DNA from: Candidatus Avimuribaculum pullicola
Lineage (GTDB): Bacteria; Bacteroidota; Bacteroidia; Bacteroidales; Muribaculaceae
Assembly: GCA_018716295.1 (NCBI GenBank)
Contig: DVKC01000001.1
Span: forward strand, 62,001-126,000
Direction of reading: 5' to 3'
DNA: 64,000 nt
In this document: positions 33,749 to 41,411 of the stretch, one piece after another
Layout: each line of letters opens with the position of its first letter
Position numbering within the stretch: the stretch's first letter is position 1
Program-made: the position numbers and the translations under genes
The notes under the pieces: model-generated
Seen by the model: only the letters and a program-made list of their open reading frames with translations
What the model was told of the DNA's origin: nothing
Database searches by the model: none

Positions 33749-34282
33749 TTACATATTCAGTAACCCCTCGGGAAGGGTCATGGTTATCGACTTGTTGTCA
33801 AAATCTATATCGTTGACAAGTTCGTCGGCGGCTGGTACGAGCATGGTCGAGCCGTCGGGTCGCTGCACGATGAAAAGGACATTTTCGGTGGCATCGTCGA
33901 TGTCGATGATTTCGCCCATAGGCTGGTCGTCATCATAGAGGGTGAAGCCTATGAAGTAGTCGGTCGGGACTTCGTCGCCATCTTCGAGTTCGCCTTGCAG
34001 TTGTTCGTATTCACGTTTTGGCACATATACCGTCTTGTTGACAAGGCGGCGCACAGCCTCGTTGCTGTCGAGCCCATCAAATTTCAGCAACAATGTCATA
34101 GCCCCCTTGTTGCGCAGAGATGAGGCAAAAAATGGCACAAAAATCCCGTCGATGTCGCATACGAAGCAGCTAAACTCCGCTGCCGTTTCGGCATCGCAGT
34201 CAAATGTGGCACTTATCTCGCCTTCCACTCCGTGGGGCTTGTTGAAAATGCCTATTTCAACTAATTCATCGCGCGTTATCAT
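33749..34282 (-). CDS. rimM: Ribosome maturation factor RimM
   Basis: 177 aa. N-terminal RimM beta-barrel: VEIGIFNKPHGVEGEISATFD, with GVEGE replacing the common GIKGE; C-terminal PRC-barrel from ~100 with DYFIGFTLYDDDQPMGEIIDIDD and MLVPAADELVNDIDFDNKSITM. RimM binds S19 and helps mature the 30S head. The start overlaps the murA stop by 4 bp (ATGA), so murA and rimM are coupled, an arrangement common in Bacteroidales. Confidence 0.92.
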   Translation of the reverse strand: MITRDELVEIGIFNKPHGVEGEISATFDCDAETAAEFSCFVCDIDGIFVPFFASSLRNKGAMTLLLKFDGLDSNEAVRRLVNKTVYVPKREYEQLQGELEDGDEVPTDYFIGFTLYDDDQPMGEIIDIDDATENVLFIVQRPDGSTMLVPAADELVNDIDFDNKSITMTLPEGLLNM

Positions 34283-35586
34283 GAAGTTCTGATTATGTTG
34301 GCACCGATTGCGTTGAGCCGCTTGTCGATATTTTGGTATCCGCGGTCGATTTGGTCGATGTTGTGGATATAGCTTGTACCCTTGGCCGACATTGCGGCAA
34401 GCAGTAGGGCTATGCCGGCACGTATGTCGGGTGAAACCATGTTGGAAGCTCGCAACGAGTTACGCCGGCCAAGCCCGATAACTGCGGCACGGTGCGGGTC
34501 GCACAAGATGATTTGTGCCCCCATGTCTATGAGCTTGTCAACGAAGAACAGGCGGCTTTCAAACATCTTTTGGTGTATCAGCACGCAACCTTTGGCTTGG
34601 GTTGCTACTACGAGCATGACGCTCAACAAGTCGGGCGACAGTCCTGGCCATGGCGCATCGGCAATGTTCATTATCGAGCCGTCGATGAAAGTTTCTATTT
34701 CATATATGTCTTGTGCCGGCACGTGTATGTTGTCGCCCTCGATTTCAAGTTTTATGCCGAGTCGCTTGAAACTGTCGGGAATTATGCCCAAGTCTTTGAT
34801 CGACACGTTCTTCAGCACGATATCCGAGCCTGTCATTGCTGCCATGCCGATGAAACTGCCCACTTCGATCATGTCGGGCAAGATAGTGTGTTCGCAACCA
34901 TGCAGGCTCGATACGCCCTGTATCGTAAGCAGGTTTGAACCGATGCCGTTGATTTTGGCACCCATTGCTACGAGCATCTTTGAGAGCTGTTGTAAATAAG
35001 GTTCGCAAGCAGCGTTGTATATCGTCGTTTCTCCCTCGGCAAGGACAGCAGCCATTAATATATTGGCAGTTCCTGTCACAGATGCCTCGTCGAGCAGCAT
35101 ATATGCTCCGTGCAATTTCTCGCCCTTGATTGTATATAACTTGCGGTCGGCGTGGTACTCAAATGTGGCACCAAGTTTCATTACCCCTTGGAAATGTGTG
35201 TCGAGGCGGCGGCGGCCGATTTTGTCACCGCCAGGTTTGGGCAGGATGGCATATCCGAATCTTGCCAGCAGTGGGCCAACAGTCATGACCGAACCTCGCA
35301 ATGCCGACATCTTTTTGGCAAATTCGGGAGTTTCGAGGTATGTCATGTTTATGTTTTTGGCCTGGAACGTATATGACGATTCTCCTGTGCGAGCAACATC
35401 CACGCCTATATCTTTTAGCAAGGCGATGAGATTGTTCACATCAAGTATGTCGGGCAGGTTGTTTATTGTCACCACTTCGTCGGTGAGCAGTGTGGCGCAC
35501 AATATTTGCAATGCTTCATTCTTGGCCCCTTGCGGTATTAACTCACCTCGCATCTGGTGGCCACCTTCAACTACAAATGTACTCAT
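34279..35586 (-). CDS. murA: UDP-N-acetylglucosamine 1-carboxyvinyltransferase (Asp-type active site)
   Basis: 435 aa EPSP-synthase-fold enzyme making the first committed step of peptidoglycan synthesis from UDP-GlcNAc and phosphoenolpyruvate. Visible segments: IPQGAKNEALQILCATLL (KN pair, 22-23), SALRGSVMTVGPLLARFGYA, and the active-site loop PGGDKIGRRRLDTH. The residue that is Cys115 in E. coli is Asp121 here (codon GAC at 35226-35224). Cys-to-Asp at this position is known to give fosfomycin resistance while keeping activity. First of a murA-rimM pair, preceded 98 bp upstream by the DUF4290 gene. Confidence 0.95.
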   Translation of the reverse strand: MSTFVVEGGHQMRGELIPQGAKNEALQILCATLLTDEVVTINNLPDILDVNNLIALLKDIGVDVARTGESSYTFQAKNINMTYLETPEFAKKMSALRGSVMTVGPLLARFGYAILPKPGGDKIGRRRLDTHFQGVMKLGATFEYHADRKLYTIKGEKLHGAYMLLDEASVTGTANILMAAVLAEGETTIYNAACEPYLQQLSKMLVAMGAKINGIGSNLLTIQGVSSLHGCEHTILPDMIEVGSFIGMAAMTGSDIVLKNVSIKDLGIIPDSFKRLGIKLEIEGDNIHVPAQDIYEIETFIDGSIMNIADAPWPGLSPDLLSVMLVVATQAKGCVLIHQKMFESRLFFVDKLIDMGAQIILCDPHRAAVIGLGRRNSLRASNMVSPDIRAGIALLLAAMSAKGTSYIHNIDQIDRGYQNIDKRLNAIGANIIRTS

Positions 35587-35684
35587 GGCTTTTGCATGTT
35601 ATTAGGTTAGTATTTCTTTGTTTTTGTGTACACACATGATTATAATACGTGGTGTCCTCTTGTTGCCGTGGTGCAAGTGTGTTT

Positions 35685-36287
35685 TTATTTCTTCTTTTTC
35701 TTCTTGCTGCTTGTGGCAGGTGCGGCAACAGGGGCTTCTTTAAATTCACGCAACTTGTAGGTCGCGGCATCGAGGTTGATTTTCCCGTGGGAATAGTGGT
35801 AGAGGTCTTTCAATATTTTTTCATCTTCCACACCTTCCTTGTTTATCGAGAAAATCAGCTTCTTCATGTGGTTGGCTATCAGCGATACAAGTGCGTCCCG
35901 TTCGGCACCTTCGGGATACTTGCATGCCTCGTCAATCATCAACTCGATGAGTTTCCCATAGTGGCGATACCTTATGTGGTCGAGTTTGTACTCCACTTTT
36001 TCGGGCTTGCTCATGAGGTTTTCTTTTTTTACCACTTCATAAGGGAAATCGATGTCAAGTTTGAAGTCCGACATTATGGCGAGGTGGTCCCACAATTTAT
36101 GCTTGTAGTCGTCCGAGTCCCTGATTTGTGGGAACAAGTTGCCCATGATTTGCACTATCGTGTAAGCACACCGAGTACGCTCTTCGCGGTCGGGTATAGT
36201 CACGCAGTAGTCCACCATTTGTTGCACATTGCGCCCATATTCGGGCAATATCAATTTCTCCTTTTGGGTGTTATATTCTAAGTTCAT
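35685..36287 (-). CDS. DUF4290 family protein
   Basis: 200 aa matching DUF4290, a Bacteroidetes-specific family: LEYNTQKEKLILPEYGRNVQQMVDYC at the N-terminus, REERTRCAYTIVQIMGNLFPQ, DFPYEVVKKENLM and the helical end KIDLKDLYHYS-like (ILKDLYHYSHGKINLDAATYKL). It ends in a Lys tract (SSKKKKKK), suggesting nucleic-acid or phosphate contact. Its position upstream of murA and rimM is conserved in many Bacteroidales, which hints at a wall- or ribosome-linked role, but no function is established. Two tandem palindrome-promoter repeats lie immediately upstream. Confidence 0.88.
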   Translation of the reverse strand: MNLEYNTQKEKLILPEYGRNVQQMVDYCVTIPDREERTRCAYTIVQIMGNLFPQIRDSDDYKHKLWDHLAIMSDFKLDIDFPYEVVKKENLMSKPEKVEYKLDHIRYRHYGKLIELMIDEACKYPEGAERDALVSLIANHMKKLIFSINKEGVEDEKILKDLYHYSHGKINLDAATYKLREFKEAPVAAPATSSKKKKKK

Positions 36288-36308
36288 TTATAGTATTATA
36301 AAATACGA

Positions 36309-36383
36309 TGCAAAGATAGTGCAAGGCGAGCGCAATAGCAAAAAAATAGCTTGCTGATTTTTTTGCATTGCCGAGCCGCCGCC
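36309..36383 (-). repeat. Palindrome-promoter repeat, copy C
   Basis: Best-preserved copy, on the minus strand. Read in that direction: GGCGGCGGCTCGGCAATGC, A-run, TCAGCAAGCTA, T-run, GCTATTGCGCTCGCC, TTGCACTATCTTTGCA. The -33 TTTG (36342-36339) and -7 TATCTTTG (36318-36311) are 20 nt apart, 24 bp before the DUF4290 ATG. The palindrome arms GCAATGC+A-run+T and its complement pair with one bulged T and one bulged C. Confidence 0.85.
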
Positions 36384-36389
36384 TATATT

Positions 36390-36450
36390 ATCAAAAGTAG
36401 TGCAAGACGAGCGTGGGTAGCAAAAATAACTTGCTGGAAAATCAAAATAT
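36390..36450 (-). repeat. Palindrome-promoter repeat, copy D (tandem, partial)
   Basis: Second, shorter copy directly upstream of copy C, overlapping the last codons of tsaB. On the minus strand it reads TTTTCCAGCAAGTTATTTTT, GCTACCCACGCTCGTC, TTGCACTACTTTTG. -33 TTTG (36424-36421) and -7 TACTTTTG (36399-36392) are 21 nt apart. The 5' GC-rich part is missing and the A-run arm is decayed. Confidence 0.7.
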
Positions 36451-37146
36451 TTTTTTCGGTGTTGTTGCACGGAATTCTTTAAGGTATAGCGGGGTAGAGT
36501 ATGCCACGTCTAAGAATTTGCCTTCGCGGAAATGTTTTTCGGCAAGAGCCATCATTTCCATTGCTGTGGGTTTCACGTCGGGAATGAAACGCAAGTTTTC
36601 GCCTTCACCTGCTGGTGCCAGTATTTCCCGGGCTTTATCGCTTCCATTCCCCATAAATACCAGTGTGTGGCCTTTTCGGAATTCGGCAAGCGATGAGGCT
36701 TCGAGTATCATTGGTTGCGGTTCGAGTACGGCTTCAAGAGCTGGTGTGTAAACAGCTGTGTAAACCTCCTTGCGGCGGGCATCAAGCATGGGCACATATA
36801 GCAGGTTGTCGTCGTCGAAGAAGTTGGCAAACATAGCCGACACGGCAAGCAATTGCAGTGTGTTGATGCCTATGAGTGGAACTGATAGCCCGAAACACAG
36901 CCCCTTGGCCTCGGAAAGCCCTATGCGCAATCCCGTGTAAGAACCTGGGCCTATGCTGACAGCAACGGCGTCGATTGTTATTTGACGAGTACGGGCATAC
37001 GTGACACAACTTTCAATAAAGCGGCTCAATACCACGGCGTGGTTGCGTCCGTCGTAGTTCTCGTGGTGTTCAAGCACCATGCCATCTTGCGTCAGGGCAG
37101 CTGAGCAAACGTCGGTCGAGGTTTCTATGTTTAATATGGTTGCCAT
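36442..37146 (-). CDS. tsaB: tRNA threonylcarbamoyladenosine biosynthesis protein TsaB
   Basis: 234 aa inactive-ASKHA paralogue of TsaD. Family segments: ILNIETSTDVCSAALTQDG (1-22), HAVVLSRFIESCV, VAVSIGPGSYTGLRIGLSEAKGLCFGL (the diagnostic GPGSFTGLRIG-type stretch) and VPMLDARRKEVYTAVY. TsaB heterodimerises with TsaD to make t6A at tRNA position 37. ATG 37146 is preceded by AGGAAAAACAAG, so it is preferred over the upstream Met at 37173. The 3' end reaches into palindrome-promoter copy D. Confidence 0.93.
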   Translation of the reverse strand: MATILNIETSTDVCSAALTQDGMVLEHHENYDGRNHAVVLSRFIESCVTYARTRQITIDAVAVSIGPGSYTGLRIGLSEAKGLCFGLSVPLIGINTLQLLAVSAMFANFFDDDNLLYVPMLDARRKEVYTAVYTPALEAVLEPQPMILEASSLAEFRKGHTLVFMGNGSDKAREILAPAGEGENLRFIPDVKPTAMEMMALAEKHFREGKFLDVAYSTPLYLKEFRATTPKKIF

Positions 37147-37170
37147 CTTGTTTTTCCTGAAAATTTTGTG

Positions 37171-37203
37171 CAAAATTAGTGGTTTGCAATATAACAGCGC
37201 AAC
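37171..37203 (-). promoter_or_regulatory. Promoter of tsaB
   Basis: Minus strand TAATTTTG (37178-37171) with GTTG (37203-37200) 21 nt upstream. On the opposite strand TAATTTTG at 37297-37304, with TTTG only 16 nt upstream, may serve the divergent GYF/CD225 gene. Confidence 0.45.
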
Positions 37204-37340
37204 AATTTAACTAATATTTCGTGTCGCCATTCGGTAAATGGCAGGCAGTATGTGAAAAAATTGGTTGTATATTGGCTTTGCAACGGTGGAATTTGCTAAT
37301 TTTGTAATATAATTTGTTTTGAATACTTAGAGAGAAAATT

Positions 37341-38006
37341 ATGCAATATTGGGTACATATCAACGGGCAGCAACAAGGGCCGATGCAAATCGACGAGCTT
37401 GCCAGAATGGGAATCACGAGTGATACTTATGTGTGGCGTGAAGGACTTGAAGACTGGGTTAAGGCCAGCGAATTGGAAGAACTGTCACGCTTGTTTGTCG
37501 CTCCCGCCGTGCCCGATAGCAACGGTGAAATTGCAGCTTCTGGCAGTGAAAATTGCAGCCAGCAAGCTATCGATACACAAGATGCCAATCCTGTTGAAGG
37601 AAGTGGCGCGGTGACTGAGGAAGAGAGCGGGCAACCATCGTCATGCCAGGCAAGTAGCAGTGTTGTGCCACCCGAAGTGCCGGTAATGGAGCCGCAACCA
37701 ATGCCGTATGTTCCACAGCCGCAGTTCGCACCGCAATATATGCCACAGCCGCAGCGCAATATGCCACCTTGTCCCCCGACCAACCTGGCGTGGGCTATTA
37801 TCGTTACGGTACTTTGCTGCCAGTTGCTCGGTATTGTCGCAATAGTGTATGCCGCGCAAGTGCGCTCGAAGTATGACATGGGACAGTATGATAAAGCTGA
37901 GAAATACAGCGAGCGGGCCGCATTGTGGTGTCAGCTTGCAATCGCGCTTGGGCTGGTGTGGATTACGTTCTATTCGGTCATGAGTCCCATTTTCGGATTG
38001 TTTTAG
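37341..38006 (+). CDS. GYF_2 - CD225/dispanin membrane protein
   Basis: 221 aa in three parts. Residues 1-50 form a GYF_2 domain (YWVHINGQQQGPMQIDELARM, YVWREGLEDWVKASEL). Residues ~55-140 are a low-complexity linker becoming Pro/Gln-rich (PQPMPYVPQPQFAPQ, YMPQPQRNMPPC). Residues ~140-221 form a CD225/dispanin domain with two membrane segments: NLAWAIIVTVLCCQLLGIVAIVYAAQV, a basic/acidic loop RSKYDMGQYDKAEKYSERA, and CQLAIALGLVWITFYSVM. The combination is known in bacteria but its role is not; the GYF domain probably binds proline-rich or C-terminal peptides. Divergent from tsaB. Confidence 0.85.
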   Translation: MQYWVHINGQQQGPMQIDELARMGITSDTYVWREGLEDWVKASELEELSRLFVAPAVPDSNGEIAASGSENCSQQAIDTQDANPVEGSGAVTEEESGQPSSCQASSSVVPPEVPVMEPQPMPYVPQPQFAPQYMPQPQRNMPPCPPTNLAWAIIVTVLCCQLLGIVAIVYAAQVRSKYDMGQYDKAEKYSERAALWCQLAIALGLVWITFYSVMSPIFGLF

Positions 38007-38030
38007 TTGCAAATCGTTTCATAGTAATAT

Positions 38031-38076
38031 AAAAGCAACGAGGCTCGGCTTGGTCAGGCTGGGCCTCGTTGCTTTT
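38031..38076. terminator. Bidirectional terminator
   Basis: AAAAGCAACGAGGC (38031-38044) pairs with GCCTCGTTGCTTTT (38063-38076); A- and T-tracts on both sides fit termination of the GYF/CD225 gene (ends 38006) and the convergent MBL lipoprotein gene (ends 38102). Confidence 0.85.
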
Positions 38077-38101
38077 TGCTTTGAGAATTGTTTTTGATGT
38101 G

Positions 38102-39010
38102 TTATTCCTGGTCGGCTGGCAGGTTGGGTATTTCTATCAGCACGCCATTGTCGGGCAAGTGCATGCCAGCTATAATCATGTGTTTCCGACCGGCAAAGTT
38201 GAAGAAGAATTTGCGTGATTGGGCGGCTTGTTCGGGGTTTACATCGTAGCTTGGCGATATGTTCATGTCTTGCCGTTGCAGGTCGTAACCGTGCATGAGG
38301 TCGCCGGCAATCATCAACCTGTTGCCGACACGGTAGGTGGTGTGTCCCGGGGTATGCCCGATTGCAGCCATTGCACGGATACCAAGCGGTAGTGCCGTGG
38401 TGTCGGTGAAACTGAACAGGTGCACTCGGTCGCCGTAGGCTTCGATGGTTTTCACGGCCAGTTGCCCGTTTTCTGATGATTGAGTGCGCCAGTATTCATA
38501 TTCCACTTGTGGTACATATACCTGTGCATGCGTGAACACCACGCTGTCGCCATGTAGCAATCCGCCTATATGGTCGCCGTGCATGTGTGTCAATATTATG
38601 TAATCGATATTTTCGGGACCGAATCCAGCCGAGTCGATGCGGGCAAGCATTGTACCGCCTCTATCAGAACCGTTGCCAGTGTCGAACAGTGTGAGTTTGT
38701 TGTCTTTTTTTACCAAGAAAGCATGTATCGTTGTTTCTACGCTTCCACTTGGCGACAATTGTTCCACGCGAGCCGAGTCTTTATTGTCTTTGCCATAAAA
38801 TAAGCTGTTGGGTTGCGTTTTAGGCTGGGCGTTGTCGCGCAAGGTGATGAGCGTTGTCACTGAATCGATTTCAATTGAGGTAACGCCGTCGGCAATCTTT
38901 TCCACTACAGGGATTGGCGGTTCTTGGTTGTTGCTGCTTGAGGTGTCGTTACAAGAAGTCGCCGACAGTGCCATCAAAGTTGCTGCCAGGAGTAATGTGC
39001 TATGCTTCAT
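38102..39010 (-). CDS. MBL-fold metallo-hydrolase lipoprotein
   Basis: 302 aa with lipoprotein signal (LSATSC, Cys20), so anchored in the envelope. The metallo-beta-lactamase fold has its metal motif THMHGDHIGG (His142, His144, Asp146, His147), the earlier FDTGNGSDRGG and later AAIGHTPGHTTYRV and IAGDLMHGYD. This layout resembles quorum-quenching lactonase-like or Zn-dependent hydrolases; beta-lactamase activity is not implied. Substrate unknown. Divergent from the AraC-family regulator gene 135 bp away, which may control it. Confidence 0.88.
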   Translation of the reverse strand: MKHSTLLLAATLMALSATSCNDTSSSNNQEPPIPVVEKIADGVTSIEIDSVTTLITLRDNAQPKTQPNSLFYGKDNKDSARVEQLSPSGSVETTIHAFLVKKDNKLTLFDTGNGSDRGGTMLARIDSAGFGPENIDYIILTHMHGDHIGGLLHGDSVVFTHAQVYVPQVEYEYWRTQSSENGQLAVKTIEAYGDRVHLFSFTDTTALPLGIRAMAAIGHTPGHTTYRVGNRLMIAGDLMHGYDLQRQDMNISPSYDVNPEQAAQSRKFFFNFAGRKHMIIAGMHLPDNGVLIEIPNLPADQE

Positions 39011-39145
39011 AAATATATTGTTTTGGTTTATTAGTCAATTGCAAAAGTAACAAATTTGGGAGTTTAATAGGCGTTTTAATGGATAATTGTGTGAAATATA
39101 ACCACAATATTTCTAATTTTGCGACAATAAAAGGCAATAGACGCA

Positions 39146-40003
39146 ATGAAGCAGAAACAGCAGTTTGAAGAAGAAAACCTTGGGCCTATGAAGCTGATAT
39201 TCAATTATGAAGGAATTTTCTATAGCTTCTTTTATGATGATGTCGGCGGTTGCATACACCGTTCACGCGAGTATGCAATGAACTATGTGTATTCGGGCGA
39301 AATGATACTTGACAACGGCAAGGAGCAAATCCATGTTGGCAAGGGGGAGTGTGTGTATATTCCGCGCGACCACCACATCACTATGTATAAAAAGACTTAT
39401 AACGGAGAACGGTATTGCGGAATATTCTTGAACTTCACACGTAATTTCTTGCGGGAGATGTATGCCAAGTTGGAACAGTTCAAAGTGCCTGCAAATACGC
39501 CAAAGCTTAACAAGGAAGTGGTGAAGTTGCCCAAGACTGCCGAAATTACAAGCCTTTTTGCTTCGTTGGTGCCTTTTTTCGACCCCGAGGTGAAACCTCA
39601 AGATGATTTCATGCACTTGAAGTTACAAGAAGGGTTGCTGGCACTGTTGCACATCGACAAGCGTTTTGCTACTACGTTGTTTGACTTCAATGAGCCGTGG
39701 AAGATCGACATATTGGACTTCTTGAACAAAAATTATATGTATGAATTTACTATCGAGGAGTTGGCTCATTACACGGGAAGAAGCCTTGCCACGTTTAAGC
39801 GCGATTTCAAGAAAATAAGTGACCTTACGCCCGAAAAGTGGCTGATACGCAAACGCTTGGAAGTGGCGTATGCCCTGATGTGCGAGGGCGGGTTGAAGAT
39901 TGCCGATGTTTATGCCAAGGTGGGTTTCAAGAATCAATCGCATTTTTCGACCGCATTCAAGAGGCAATATGGCATTGCGCCGACTGCCGTAGGACGAACT
40001 TGA
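39146..40003 (+). CDS. AraC-family transcriptional regulator
   Basis: 285 aa. N-terminal cupin-like sensor (residues ~15-110: NYVYSGEMILDNGKEQIHVGKGECVYIPRDHHI), and C-terminal AraC double helix-turn-helix (~185-285: YEFTIEELAHYTGRSLATFKRDFK, LEVAYALMCEGGLKIADVYAKVGFKNQSHFSTAFKRQYG). It lies 133 bp before an alpha/beta-hydrolase gene on the same strand and is divergent from the MBL lipoprotein gene. Regulating either is plausible. A TAATTTTG -7-type box is at 39114-39121; the -33 box is weak. Inducer unknown. Confidence 0.92.
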   Translation: MKQKQQFEEENLGPMKLIFNYEGIFYSFFYDDVGGCIHRSREYAMNYVYSGEMILDNGKEQIHVGKGECVYIPRDHHITMYKKTYNGERYCGIFLNFTRNFLREMYAKLEQFKVPANTPKLNKEVVKLPKTAEITSLFASLVPFFDPEVKPQDDFMHLKLQEGLLALLHIDKRFATTLFDFNEPWKIDILDFLNKNYMYEFTIEELAHYTGRSLATFKRDFKKISDLTPEKWLIRKRLEVAYALMCEGGLKIADVYAKVGFKNQSHFSTAFKRQYGIAPTAVGRT

Positions 40004-40136
40004 AAAAATGACCGTTTCAACAACAAACATTGAGCCTCATAGCAATATCGTTGTGGGGCTTTTGTCATACTTTTGCATCGTGACAAGGCTTGTAGAACAT
40101 TGGTTTTGCATTCAGTGTCCCGAAAAGTGAAAGATT

Positions 40137-41204
40137 ATGGTAAAAACATTTAAAACATTGCTTGCAGGCTTGCTCGCATTTGTATATGGCGCAGGAAGCT
40201 TGTTGGCGCAAGGTAATAGCAAAGGTATGATGGAAGAGAAATTGGAATTGACACAGGAGTGGGACAAGGTGTTTCCACAGAGCGACAAAGTAAAACACAG
40301 CAAAGTTACATTTCACAATCGTTACGGCATAACATTGGTTGCCGACTTGTATGTTCCAAATGATGCCGTGGGGCAGTTGCCTGCCATTGCCGTATGTGGC
40401 CCATTTGGTGCAGTCAAGGAACAAGTGTCGGGACTTTATGCGCAGCAACTTGCCGAGCGTGGTTTCCTCACTATAGCCTTTGACCCGTCGTTTACGGGCG
40501 AGAGTGGCGGTCAACCTCGTTATGTGGCATCGCCCGATATTAACACCGAGGATTTATGTGCCGCAGTCGATTACTTGTCAACACGCGATGATGTGAATCC
40601 CGAGCAAATCGGTATTCTTGGTATATGTGGCTGGGGTGGCATGGCTGTAAATGCCGCAGCTATCGACACACGCATAAAGGCTACTGTGGCATCGACCATG
40701 TATGACATGTGCCGTGTGACTGCCAACGGTTATTTTGACCAGGCCGACAATGCCGATGCCCGCCATGCGATGCGGCAACAGCTCAATGCACAGCGCACTG
40801 AGGATTATCGCAACGGTTCGTATGCTCTGGCTGGAGGTGTCCCCGATAGTTTGCCTGACGATGCCCCGCAATTCATGAAAGATTACAATGCTTATTACAA
40901 GACTCCGCGTGGCTACCACAAGCGTTCGCTCGGTTCTAATGGCGGTTGGAATGTAACTTCGTCACTATCGTTCTTGAATATGCCTATATTATCGTATGCC
41001 AATGAAATACGCAGTGCGGTGTTGCTTGTGCATGGCGAAAATGCCCATTCCCGCTATTTCAGTGAAAGCACCTACAAGAAGTTGACTGGCGACAACAAGG
41101 AACTGTTGATTGTCCCCGGGGCAGTGCATACCGACCTTTATGACAAGCTCGACGTGATTCCTTTCGACAAAATCGAAGCCTTCTACCGCGAATACTTGAA
41201 ATAA
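40137..41204 (+). CDS. Secreted alpha/beta hydrolase with Cys nucleophile elbow
   Basis: 355 aa with signal peptide (LLAGLLAFVYGAGSLLAQ). Alpha/beta-hydrolase fold of the dienelactone-hydrolase-like clade: FHNRYGITLVADLYVPND, GPFGAVKEQVSGLYAQQLAERG, AFDPSFTGESGG, and the elbow LGICGWGGMAV. The nucleophile position is Cys164 rather than Ser; Cys is the nucleophile in dienelactone hydrolase. A plausible acid is Asp near 290-300 and the His is in PGAVHTDLYD (~333-342). Substrate unknown. Probably regulated by the AraC protein just upstream; TACTTTTG at 40068-40075 could be its -7 box. No obvious terminator follows; copy E of the palindrome-promoter repeat begins 51 bp after the stop. Confidence 0.88.
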   Translation: MVKTFKTLLAGLLAFVYGAGSLLAQGNSKGMMEEKLELTQEWDKVFPQSDKVKHSKVTFHNRYGITLVADLYVPNDAVGQLPAIAVCGPFGAVKEQVSGLYAQQLAERGFLTIAFDPSFTGESGGQPRYVASPDINTEDLCAAVDYLSTRDDVNPEQIGILGICGWGGMAVNAAAIDTRIKATVASTMYDMCRVTANGYFDQADNADARHAMRQQLNAQRTEDYRNGSYALAGGVPDSLPDDAPQFMKDYNAYYKTPRGYHKRSLGSNGGWNVTSSLSFLNMPILSYANEIRSAVLLVHGENAHSRYFSESTYKKLTGDNKELLIVPGAVHTDLYDKLDVIPFDKIEAFYREYLK

Positions 41205-41255
41205 CAATTTGTTATAGCGTATTGTCCTCGGCTGTCGCTGTATTTTGATAATATG

Positions 41256-41329
41256 GGCTGCGGCTCGGCAATACAAAAAAATCAGCGAGCTATTTTTTTG
41301 CTATTGCGCTCGCCTTGCACTATATTTGT
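41256..41329 (+). repeat. Palindrome-promoter repeat, copy E (upstream of nnr)
   Basis: Nearly identical to copy C in opposite orientation: GGCTGCGGCTCGGCAATAC, A-run, TCAGCGAGCTA, T-run, GCTATTGCGCTCGCC, TTGCACTATATTTG. -33 TTTG (41297-41300) and -7 TATATTTG (41321-41328) are 20 nt apart. It gives nnr a promoter 83 bp before its ATG. Confidence 0.85.
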
Positions 41330-41411
41330 AGATGACTTTTGTATGACATTCACTTGGCTTGTTTGTGACAGCCAGGTGAATGATGTTTTACAATGAAAAT
41401 CACGCCTATAT

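Noticed and set aside
38102-39010. Beta-lactamase (antibiotic resistance)
   Set aside because: The THMHGDH motif is shared by the entire MBL superfamily; the rest of the protein resembles lactonase-like hydrolases more than class B beta-lactamases.
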